Source: a virus. Taken from it: a stretch of DNA of 51,730 nucleotides. The DNA is taken from positions 1 through 51,730 of the IMG/VR virus record IMGVR_UViG_3300012936_000021; one strand, given 5' to 3'. This document shows positions 6,778-15,452 of the stretch, one piece after another. The notes beneath the pieces were generated by a model. That model was given only the letters and a program-made list of their open reading frames with translations. It had not been told where the DNA came from and ran no database searches. The position numbers and the translations under genes are program-made. The stretch's first letter is position 1. Each line of letters begins with the position of its first letter.

Positions 6778-8646
6778 ATGTCTATTAACATACAAAACAA
6801 ACTCTTTAATGAAAGAAAAAGAGAAAATATAAATAAAAATTTTACTGACTTTAGAAGTCAACTGTTAAATTATGCTAGAACAAATTTTTCAGACCAAATA
6901 CAAGATTTTTCAGAAAGTTCATTAGGAGGAATGCTTTTAGATTTTGCTGCTACTGTAGGTGATTCTCTTTCTTTTTATGTTGATCAACAATTTTCTGAAT
7001 TACATTATGAAACTGCAACAAACCCAAACAACATAGTAAGCCATCTTAAAAGATCAGGTGTCAAAGCAGGTAATGCTTCGCCTTCTAGCGTTTATGTTAC
7101 ATTTATAATTGAAGTAGACTTAGACTCTACTGCTGACATAAGAGAGTTATTGCCAGATCCTAAACAACTCCCTATTATTAAAAAAGAAACAACTTTAAGT
7201 TCTAGTGGAGAAAATAATATTAACTTCATACTTTCAGAAGATGTTGATTTTACTAAAGACTACATAAAAACAGTTGCTGAAAGTGACGATGACGGTTTAC
7301 CAATAAGACTTTATCTTGAAAAAGAAGGTGTTTGTACTTCTGGAATAATTACTGAAGAAACAGTTTCTTTTGAAGAAGGCGACACAGAAAGCTTTTTATC
7401 TTATACCCTTAGTAATGATAATGTTCATAAAATTATTAAAATTTCTGACGATAGTCTAAATGAATATTACGAAGTTGAGTTTTTAAGTCAAGATACAGTT
7501 TATCTAAATGTTGAAAATTCAAAATTTAATCAAATTTACCCAACCGCTGCACCTTTTAGATTTGTAGTTGAAAAAAACTACAAGAACAATAATACGTTAA
7601 TTAGATTTGGAAACGGCTCAGGTAAGAAACTACAAGACAATATATTGACTAACCCAGAAGATTTTTTAATTCCTTTAAAAAATAGAGACTATAATTCTTC
7701 TATTTCTTTAGACCCGAATATGCTAATTAAGTCAAATTCTCTAGGCGTATCCCCAGCAGGATCAACGTTGACAATTAGATATATACATGGAGGAGGAAAT
7801 AGTCATAACGTAGATTCAAGAGAAATTGATCAAATATTAAATCCAATAGTAATTTTTCCAAATATTAATGATGATGATGAAGAAATTTCAGTAATAACAG
7901 AAAATGTTTTAGAAACATTAGATGCTATAAATCTAAATCCTGCAGTTGGTGGCACTAATTCTTTAAGTTTAGAGGATCTTAGAACACATATTCCAAATAT
8001 GGTTAATTCTCAAAAAAGAATTGTAAATGAAAAAGATTTAGTATCTAGAATATATACTATGCCTACTAATTACGGAAGAGTAAATAAAGTAGCTGTGATG
8101 GATAATGAATATTCTAATCTATCAAAAGACATGTACGTAATTTGTTTAGATAATGATAACCACTACGCATATGCAAATGATGCCTTAAAACTAAATTTAA
8201 GAAACTATATAAATCAATTTAGATTACTAGGCGATTCATATAATATATTAGATTCACCTATATATAATTTTGGAATAGATCTAACCGTAAAAGTAAAATC
8301 AAACTATGAAATAGAAAATGTATTAGATGAAGTAATATTAAACATAATTACTAACATGAGATTTGAAACTTTACAAATTAATCAAGCAATAAACGTTAAC
8401 GATATTGTCAATATCGTACTCAATACAGACGGAATTGCAAATATTATTACAATACCACAAAATATTGTAATTAATAAAAGCAACGAGTATGACTTTTTCG
8501 ATGAAGAAGAAAATGAAGAAATTACATATTCGAAAAATACATTTACTACTAGACATCAATATGAAAGTGGATTTATTTTTCCTAAAAAAGGAGGAATATT
8601 TGAACTTAAATATGAAGAACTAGATGTAGTAGTAAGAAACGGTTAA
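6778..8646 (+). CDS. 6: Baseplate wedge protein gp6 / J-like
   Basis: The 622-residue product has the gp6/baseplate-J N-terminal pattern: Y-A-R-T-N-F-S-D-Q-I-Q-D-F then S-L-G-G-M-L-L-D-F-A-A-T-V-G-D, followed by an aromatic helix with Y-V-D-Q-Q-F around residues 55-80. The C-terminal third has the typical sequence in which an R-I-V-N-E-K-D-L-type helix at about residue 415-423 leads into Y-G-R-V-N-K-V-A-V-M and later a dimerisation-like sheet. In T4 and other contractile tails, gp6 dimers form the iris-like inner ring of the baseplate that opens on contraction. T4 gp6 is of similar size (660 aa). The ATG touches the gp25 stop codon with no gap, and AGGAG at 6763-6767 serves as ribosome-binding site. 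Confidence 0.8.
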   Translation: MSINIQNKLFNERKRENINKNFTDFRSQLLNYARTNFSDQIQDFSESSLGGMLLDFAATVGDSLSFYVDQQFSELHYETATNPNNIVSHLKRSGVKAGNASPSSVYVTFIIEVDLDSTADIRELLPDPKQLPIIKKETTLSSSGENNINFILSEDVDFTKDYIKTVAESDDDGLPIRLYLEKEGVCTSGIITEETVSFEEGDTESFLSYTLSNDNVHKIIKISDDSLNEYYEVEFLSQDTVYLNVENSKFNQIYPTAAPFRFVVEKNYKNNNTLIRFGNGSGKKLQDNILTNPEDFLIPLKNRDYNSSISLDPNMLIKSNSLGVSPAGSTLTIRYIHGGGNSHNVDSREIDQILNPIVIFPNINDDDEEISVITENVLETLDAINLNPAVGGTNSLSLEDLRTHIPNMVNSQKRIVNEKDLVSRIYTMPTNYGRVNKVAVMDNEYSNLSKDMYVICLDNDNHYAYANDALKLNLRNYINQFRLLGDSYNILDSPIYNFGIDLTVKVKSNYEIENVLDEVILNIITNMRFETLQINQAINVNDIVNIVLNTDGIANIITIPQNIVINKSNEYDFFDEEENEEITYSKNTFTTRHQYESGFIFPKKGGIFELKYEELDVVVRNG

Positions 8647-8650
8647 CATA

Positions 8651-10918
8651 ATGATTATTATTGAAAATTCAACTAAAGATACATTTGTTACAGACTTATA
8701 TACTAAAGTTAATAATGGTGCGTATGCTAACTTTGGTAGATCATCTTCAATTGATCTTTTTAAAATTGCTAGCAAAAATAAAAAAATTAAAGCTCGTGGG
8801 CTTATTGTAATTAATAACAAAACAAATATAATCACTACTGACAAAATTGTAATTACAGATGCAATTGATAATTTTAAAGTTTTTAATTTTGGTGCTGCCA
8901 ATATTGACGAAATTAGCTTTGATTTAAACGCAGTAGACTTTGTTTCTAATATTATTGAAACTATTAACAATAGCAATTTAGAAGTAACTGCGTTTAAACT
9001 GGAGCACGATAAGATACTAATTGAGCAAAATTCTCCGGGCAGTGACGGTGAAAAGCAAATTCAATTAAACTTAAATGACGTAAACAGTATTAGTAAATTT
9101 GACTTTATTGTTTTTGAACACTCAGCAGGTTTATTTAACTTTGACTTGTCAAACCTTTATAATAGTCATGTAAATCAATTACAAACGTCAGTGTTTAAAA
9201 CAAACGATGATGGATCTGTAGACTATAGAGTATTAGTTAAATTAAGTGACGTTGGAAGCTCTTCAACGCATGCAAAAAATTATAAACTTCGACTCCGTGT
9301 TTTAAAAAATGATTTTGAAGAAGGTACGGGTAATGACATTTACAACTTGTCAGATATTGGTGACTCAAATTTCTTCTTTTTAGACGAAAAAAACAATATT
9401 ACTTGGGCTAAAGAAAAAATAGTTTCTGAATTAGATACATATACTCACGATACTGGATCAGAAATACAATATTTCAGCTTCCTCTCGGATAATTTACAAG
9501 GTGACGAACAAGTTGTTTTTGATATAACAGAATATTACAAACATTTTATTTTAAACAAGAATAACAATGTTAATCTTTCTCAAAGCTTTGTCTTAGACTT
9601 TTATTACGAAAACTTATTTGACAATAAAACCTACTTTCTTAAAAGACTTGGTAGTAATATTCTTAAAAACAAAATTAATACTCCAAAAATTGAAATTGAA
9701 GTCAAAGATAGCAATTTTAACAATGTTTTCTTTCATAATAAAAAAAGATTTCTTGATGCGCCTGAAGTTTTTTACTTGTCAAATTTAGTAAATAATCAAA
9801 TGACAGGATTCAATCAAGACTACGAAGTTCGTGCAAATATTAGTTATTTAGACGAAATTGTGACACATACGGAATTAAACTTTTTAAAACTTCCTGCTAA
9901 TAGAAGTCTCAAGTTTTTAGTTTTAGACTCTTATAACAACACAATACAAATTACGTTAACTAATGAAAACAATGACAATTTAGTTAAAATACCAGGCACA
10001 GATAACGAATATCTGTTAGGATTTAGTGAAATAAATAATATTAACGATCTAGTTAATAAAATAATAACACAATTAGACTTGATAACTGGTGACGGTGTAG
10101 ATGACGAAATTCAAGGTATAACCTATTCAAATGTAAACTCCAAGCTTGTATTTGAAAATCAAGATAACGGCGGTCTTCAAATTATCTCATTAATTCTTGA
10201 TGCAGAAAATTCCTGTATTATTAATAATATAAAAAGTCAGAGAAACATATTAAAAATTGCGCAAGATGATCCTTTGCTAGATACAATACTAGAAAGTGTA
10301 TACGACTACAAAGGGAACTTAATTAATGGTGTTAAAAAGTTATTTATTAACAAAAACGCAAACAGTGTTCTTGTATCCAGATTTATAAATAACAGCAAAT
10401 ATCAATCAGAATTATTAGAGAACAACTCTGTTAAAATTAATATTGAATACTATTTAAAAAGTAATAATAATATTAAGTATAATATAAAAAATGATACTGT
10501 AACTTTTAATCTTCCTGAGGTAATTAACCAGGATCAGAACAATAATTTGACAATATCAATACACTCACAAAATAGAACAATTGAGTCTGACGGTAGATTT
10601 ATTGGTTTAGAAGTTGATTTTATAGACAGCGAAAAGCATTATAAGTCTACAAAAACTAAAAGAAATTTAATTTCTGAAAATCTTGGCGAAGTCAAATATG
10701 AAATGTTTGACGTATATACAGGAGAAGTTTTAGTAAAAAAATCAGATCAGATTGAAAGTAATTCTATGTTTTTCAACGGCAAGTCTTATAATTTAAATTT
10801 ACATTCATCTAAAATATTTAAAAACAGAGTCGTTTATTTTAAGTTTTACTATGTAGATGTTCTAACAGGCTTTGAAAAGTCTATATCTAATAAAAAAATG
10901 ACTGTGAGTTTTAAATAA
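8651..10918 (+). CDS. Structural protein with DNRLRE-like domains
   Basis: The 755-residue protein begins with S-T-K-D-T-F-V-T-D and A-Y-A-N-F-G-R-S-S-S-I-D-L-F, the opening of a DNRLRE-like beta-sandwich as found in surface and phage baseplate/tail proteins. A second such region follows around residues 185-300, containing D-I-Y-N-L-S-D-I-G-D-S-N-F-F. Between and after these lie two segments (about 48-145 and 410-520) with a similar strand pattern and Asn/Asp-rich loops, which may be an internal duplication. It overlaps the next gene by one base (TAATG) and follows gp6 after 4 nt, so it is probably a baseplate-periphery protein comparable in position to T4 gp7/gp8. I do not recognise a specific T4 homologue. 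The structural role is well supported by context; the exact one is not. Confidence 0.6.
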   Translation: MIIIENSTKDTFVTDLYTKVNNGAYANFGRSSSIDLFKIASKNKKIKARGLIVINNKTNIITTDKIVITDAIDNFKVFNFGAANIDEISFDLNAVDFVSNIIETINNSNLEVTAFKLEHDKILIEQNSPGSDGEKQIQLNLNDVNSISKFDFIVFEHSAGLFNFDLSNLYNSHVNQLQTSVFKTNDDGSVDYRVLVKLSDVGSSSTHAKNYKLRLRVLKNDFEEGTGNDIYNLSDIGDSNFFFLDEKNNITWAKEKIVSELDTYTHDTGSEIQYFSFLSDNLQGDEQVVFDITEYYKHFILNKNNNVNLSQSFVLDFYYENLFDNKTYFLKRLGSNILKNKINTPKIEIEVKDSNFNNVFFHNKKRFLDAPEVFYLSNLVNNQMTGFNQDYEVRANISYLDEIVTHTELNFLKLPANRSLKFLVLDSYNNTIQITLTNENNDNLVKIPGTDNEYLLGFSEINNINDLVNKIITQLDLITGDGVDDEIQGITYSNVNSKLVFENQDNGGLQIISLILDAENSCIINNIKSQRNILKIAQDDPLLDTILESVYDYKGNLINGVKKLFINKNANSVLVSRFINNSKYQSELLENNSVKINIEYYLKSNNNIKYNIKNDTVTFNLPEVINQDQNNNLTISIHSQNRTIESDGRFIGLEVDFIDSEKHYKSTKTKRNLISENLGEVKYEMFDVYTGEVLVKKSDQIESNSMFFNGKSYNLNLHSSKIFKNRVVYFKFYYVDVLTGFEKSISNKKMTVSFK

Positions 10919-13900
10919 TGGCGAAGCAACCAGGATCAGTTTCTTTAGAAAGAAAATCTAAAAACTATAATTTCTTTAAAAATAGAAGTTTTTATAATGT
11001 TAATAAAAAAAGTAGTCTTGAAAGAACACTAAACAATAGAAAAAAAGAAAGTACTGGTGACGAATCTTATAGAGAAAACTTTAAGAGATTAGACAATTAT
11101 GATACTTTTTTTACAACACAACAATTAGCATCAGTTGATTTTTCAAATTTTGAAAATCACGTGTTTTTTGATTCAGCTGTTAGTAAAGTTCAGTATTCTT
11201 ACTTTAAAATATTAAACGAATTTCCTTACGATAAATCTGAGTATGAAATTAATCAGTTTATGTCAAGTTTGGACGGATTTACAAGATTTATATTTGACAA
11301 TAAAATAAATAAAAACATAGGCTACTTAAAATTTGATGGCAATAACGAACTTTTCATACCTGATAAAAGCGGTGCACTACTTGAAGACTTCGTAGGTGAA
11401 ACAAAAATAGGTCTGTTTAGTATTGATACAATGAAGTTTTGCTTTGAGTTTTGGCTTTATATAGAAAATTTAGATGACTTAAGTGTACCTGAATGTCAAA
11501 TCATATTTCAGAAAAAAGATGATTTTAATAATGGCATTACTATTTTTATAGAGAATTTTTTAGAAGAAGATAATAAAAAGTATTGTGACTTATGTATTAT
11601 AGTTACAAAAGACAATAGTTTCTATAAAAATACAACAAAAATTAATATTGGTAACGTTGAAGGACAAATTTTTAATCACATAAATATTTCTTCTTACGTT
11701 GCAAAAGGAAAGAAAATATTTAAGACTTATATTAATGGAAAAAGACAAAAAAGTATAAATGTAGGATCTTATTCTTCAAATACACAGTTAGGATTGGACT
11801 TTGCTATTTCAAATGCTTTTATCGGAAATGGACTAAGCCATACAATTAGTAGAGATAATTCATTAAATGTTAATAGAACTTCTGGTTTAATAGGTATTAT
11901 AGATGACTTTAGATTTTACGTAGGAAATAAGACAGACAAAGAAATTTTAGATCAAATGTATGTAAATGTCTTCAGTGACAAAAGGTTAAAAGCTTATTAC
12001 AGATTTAACGAGCCTGAAGGCAACTATTTAAATAATAGTATCGTATTAGATTATAGTGGAAATAAGGTTCATGGACTCATAAGAAATCATAACACTACAT
12101 TATATAATGAAGACCAAATAGCCAGCTTTAGAAATAAAACAGTTAACATTCCTTTAATTTACGAAGATGTTAAAATGTCTCCAGTAATGTTTCCTAACTT
12201 TTCTGATACGTTGTCCAGCCAGAGTAGTTTATTAGAAAAGGCTGAAGCTTATGATGACGAAAACCCTAATATCATATGGAACTTTTTTCCAAAAAATATT
12301 TTCATAGATAACGCAGACAGCAATTTAGCACTTGATGTGTACGTAAGCAATGAAGAAGTTACAATAAAAAAGAATGCAAAAAAAGAACTTTTTGGCGTAG
12401 ATATTCCTGCCAATAACGCACTAATTAATATTGTGCTTATTTGGGCTAGATTTTTTGATAATATAAAATGCTACTTAGATCAAATTACAGATATTATAGA
12501 CTATAGCTACGATAGTATTAATAATAACAATATAGACAGTATTTTTATTAAAAAGACGTTAGAAACTCTTGGGATTGATTTTAAAGAAGTTTTTCCGCAT
12601 GTCATTAAAGAAAAACTTGACGGAAAAAATTTACAATACGATCAAGTTATAAGTGACAAGTCTATTAGAAAAATTCAAAATATTTTGTGGAAAAGATTTA
12701 TAATAAATTCGCAAGATTATTTAAAAAGTAAAGGGACAGCTGCTTCTATAAAATCTGTGTTTAATAGTTTTGGTTTAGAACCTGACTTATTTGTAAATAT
12801 TAGAGAGTTTAATGCAGTTAATAGTCTAAATATGTCAGACAGTTTTGTTGAAAAAATAACAAATCTTAAGTATATAGACTTTAATAATAATTCAGAAAAC
12901 CAATTTGATCAACAAGGCTTTATTAACAACAATGTTTCATTTATATCAAAAACAAACAATAATTTTGATTTTTCAAACAATTGGTCTCTAGAATTTTTTA
13001 TTAAATATGACAAAAATTATTTGGAAAGTTTTGACAATAAGCAGTCTTTGTTAAGACTAGAAGACTTAAATTCAGGAAATCCTTATGTAAACTTAATTTT
13101 TGAAAGAAGTAAGTCTTTAAAAAACAAAGGAACATTAAAATTGTACGTAAACGAAGAAAACTTAAACAGTAAAGTTTTTTCTTGTGAAATCAAAAGTGTT
13201 CCTTTGTTTGAAGGAAAAATATTTTATATTAACATTAACAAAAAAAATATTTCTAGTGTAAAGTCTAACTACGAATTAATATGCAGTATGTCTGATTTCG
13301 GATCTCAAAACCAACCTTTTAATAAAAGTAAAGTATCTGTTGACCATGTAGAAAACAGCACTTTAGACAACATCGATATTAATATAGGTAGTTACAAAAT
13401 ACACGACCAAGTGTCACAACAAAATTTGAATAATCTAGATTTTGAAAGTAACTTTGAAGGCCAGTTATATAACATAAAACTTTGGAAAAAATATTTAATT
13501 AGTGATGAAATTAACATGCATAGAGCAAATATGTTAAACAGCGGATTAAAAGATATAAATATTTCCACAGCAAGGAGTGATTTATTAATTAACGTTAGTC
13601 TTAGAGAAAGCTTTGACAATAATGTTTATAATAGCATTGTTAACAATGAGTTAGTAGTTGTTAGTGATATTTTAACGTCAGAGAGTCCAATAAGCAATGT
13701 TGTTTATGTTGATACGAGCAGCATAAATCAAAGCTTTGTTAAATCAAATGATTATATACTGTTAGAGCAGTCACCTGAAGTTGATTATAATACTCATTAC
13801 ACAAGAGTAAATAGCACTTCGTACTCAGAACAAGGTCTCGTAGACTATTATGACTTAAATTTATTAAGTCCTGTGCATGAAATAGATGACAATGAAGAAA

Positions 13901-14409
13901 GATATGAAGATATAAGAGTCTCAATTGATTTTTCAACAAGTAATTTTATCAATAAAGAACTTTCAAAGTTACTAATAATTAATGATTACTTTACTAAGAC
14001 TTTAAGTAATTCGTCAAGTTTATACGATGATACATATCAAAGCTTATATGAACTTAGAAACGTATTTTATGAAAAGCTAGAAAGTGAAATAAACATTAAA
14101 CAACTTTACCAAGTTTACAAATATTTTGATGAATTATTAGAAGAATTATTAAAAGACGCGATACCTGCAAAAGTTCACTATCATGGGTTTAATTTTGTAG
14201 TAGAGTCAAATATTTCTGAAAGACATAAATATGTGTACAAAATGTCTGATGCTAGATTGGGATTAAACAGTGAAAATTTGGACTTTAATAGATATTCACA
14301 AAAATTTTTAGACAAAGACTATTGGGAAAATATAACATTTAGGTCTGATACTTTTGGAGGGCAAAATAACAACGTAGTTCATAGAAAATCTTGGGGGAGT
14401 AATCGATGA
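10918..14409 (+). CDS. Large structural protein with two LamG-like domains and a tail-protein-I-like core
   Basis: The 1163-residue protein holds two laminin-G/concanavalin-like beta-sandwiches. The first spans about residues 165-365 (from F-C-F-E-F-W-L-Y to A-Y-Y-R-F-N-E-P-E-G) and the second about 685-870 (from N-W-S-L-E-F-F-I-K-Y to I-K-L-W-K-K-Y-L). Such domains in phages usually bind sugars or stabilise fibres. Between them, about 500-640, lies a helical part ending in Y-L-K-S-K-G-T-A-A-S-I-K-S-V-F-N-S-F-G-L-E-P. This resembles the conserved K-G-T-x3-I motif of P2 gpI-like tail proteins that join wedge to fibre. The C-terminal 150 residues are charged and helical. It is coupled to neighbours by TAATG and ATGA overlaps. 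A wedge-to-receptor linker is the likely job, inferred from domain types. Confidence 0.6.
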   Translation: MAKQPGSVSLERKSKNYNFFKNRSFYNVNKKSSLERTLNNRKKESTGDESYRENFKRLDNYDTFFTTQQLASVDFSNFENHVFFDSAVSKVQYSYFKILNEFPYDKSEYEINQFMSSLDGFTRFIFDNKINKNIGYLKFDGNNELFIPDKSGALLEDFVGETKIGLFSIDTMKFCFEFWLYIENLDDLSVPECQIIFQKKDDFNNGITIFIENFLEEDNKKYCDLCIIVTKDNSFYKNTTKINIGNVEGQIFNHINISSYVAKGKKIFKTYINGKRQKSINVGSYSSNTQLGLDFAISNAFIGNGLSHTISRDNSLNVNRTSGLIGIIDDFRFYVGNKTDKEILDQMYVNVFSDKRLKAYYRFNEPEGNYLNNSIVLDYSGNKVHGLIRNHNTTLYNEDQIASFRNKTVNIPLIYEDVKMSPVMFPNFSDTLSSQSSLLEKAEAYDDENPNIIWNFFPKNIFIDNADSNLALDVYVSNEEVTIKKNAKKELFGVDIPANNALINIVLIWARFFDNIKCYLDQITDIIDYSYDSINNNNIDSIFIKKTLETLGIDFKEVFPHVIKEKLDGKNLQYDQVISDKSIRKIQNILWKRFIINSQDYLKSKGTAASIKSVFNSFGLEPDLFVNIREFNAVNSLNMSDSFVEKITNLKYIDFNNNSENQFDQQGFINNNVSFISKTNNNFDFSNNWSLEFFIKYDKNYLESFDNKQSLLRLEDLNSGNPYVNLIFERSKSLKNKGTLKLYVNEENLNSKVFSCEIKSVPLFEGKIFYININKKNISSVKSNYELICSMSDFGSQNQPFNKSKVSVDHVENSTLDNIDINIGSYKIHDQVSQQNLNNLDFESNFEGQLYNIKLWKKYLISDEINMHRANMLNSGLKDINISTARSDLLINVSLRESFDNNVYNSIVNNELVVVSDILTSESPISNVVYVDTSSINQSFVKSNDYILLEQSPEVDYNTHYTRVNSTSYSEQGLVDYYDLNLLSPVHEIDDNEERYEDIRVSIDFSTSNFINKELSKLLIINDYFTKTLSNSSSLYDDTYQSLYELRNVFYEKLESEINIKQLYQVYKYFDELLEELLKDAIPAKVHYHGFNFVVESNISERHKYVYKMSDARLGLNSENLDFNRYSQKFLDKDYWENITFRSDTFGGQNNNVVHRKSWGSNR

Positions 14410-15452
14410 AATCTGTAACTATTGATGGTTTTAAGTCACACCTATACAAAGAAGGCTTTGGTTATAATGTTTTTTACCAGAATATAAATTCTGTTAGAGT
14501 GAAAAGAAGCTTAAACAGAATTAAACGTCAAACTTCTGGCTATAGAATAAATCTAGTTTTTAATCCAATTTACAGCGTTGATAATACACTAAATGACCAA
14601 AAATATAGTGACGTAATAGAAAACAACAAGTCTTCATCTTTAACACCCTTCTTTGAAAGAAAATTAACTTTTAAAAAAATAGGAAAAAATACAACAATCT
14701 TTCATAAAAATTACGGTGATTATTCTAATAACATTATGGATCATCAAAAAGATTTTCAAGAATATAAAGATATTAATTTTTTCTCTGTCAAAGATCTAGT
14801 AACCAGATCAGAAAGTGATATATTAAAATTACATTATCCTTTAGAATTTAATGTAGACAATTATCATCAAAAAGGAGGGAGAATAGATGTTTTTGATCTT
14901 GTTAATAAAATAAAAATGTATTCTTTTGGTGTTGACAAAATAAAAGGAGTCAAAGCTTATATTACTTCAAATGGACTAAATACAAACAAGAAAAGCTTGA
15001 AAATAGAAGATCATTTTGTAAGAAAACATAATAAAAATGACTTTTTTGAAGATGGAATAATAAAAGATGTCATCTACAACAAGAATAGCAAAAAAATAAT
15101 TGATCAAATATACAAGTTTTACGAAGAAGAAGATGACGAAATCAAAATCAAGGTAGAATATAGGGCTGTAACGAGAGTAAGTAACGAACCTAGATACATA
15201 AATCAAGAAAAAAACAGAATAAAGCCCTTTACAGACATGTCTTATAATCAAAATGATATTGAAATTAAAAACAACGATTTCTTTAATATCAATAAACTAT
15301 CTAGTAATAGTCTCAATGATATTTTATTGTCGAATAGAGACAAATATAATTATATGGATGAAAGAAATATCTATTTATCTAGAGGTAGAAGTATAGACTA
15401 CTCTTCTAGCAATGGATTGGACTCTATAGCGTTTTATGAAAGTTTAGACTAA
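14406..15452 (+). CDS. Unrecognised structural-cluster protein (348 aa)
   Basis: The 348-residue product is rich in Asn, Lys, Asp and Ser, with no signal peptide, membrane segment or motif I recognise. It opens with alternating charged and aromatic residues that look like beta strands (T-I-D-G-F-K-S-H-L-Y-K-E-G-F-G-Y-N-V-F-Y), and its last 80 residues are Asn/Asp/Ser-rich and likely irregular. It overlaps the preceding LamG protein gene by 4 nt and touches the next one through a shared base (TAATG), so it is translated with tail/baseplate proteins. A virion role is inferred only from this context. Confidence 0.5.
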   Translation: MKSVTIDGFKSHLYKEGFGYNVFYQNINSVRVKRSLNRIKRQTSGYRINLVFNPIYSVDNTLNDQKYSDVIENNKSSSLTPFFERKLTFKKIGKNTTIFHKNYGDYSNNIMDHQKDFQEYKDINFFSVKDLVTRSESDILKLHYPLEFNVDNYHQKGGRIDVFDLVNKIKMYSFGVDKIKGVKAYITSNGLNTNKKSLKIEDHFVRKHNKNDFFEDGIIKDVIYNKNSKKIIDQIYKFYEEEDDEIKIKVEYRAVTRVSNEPRYINQEKNRIKPFTDMSYNQNDIEIKNNDFFNINKLSSNSLNDILLSNRDKYNYMDERNIYLSRGRSIDYSSSNGLDSIAFYESLD

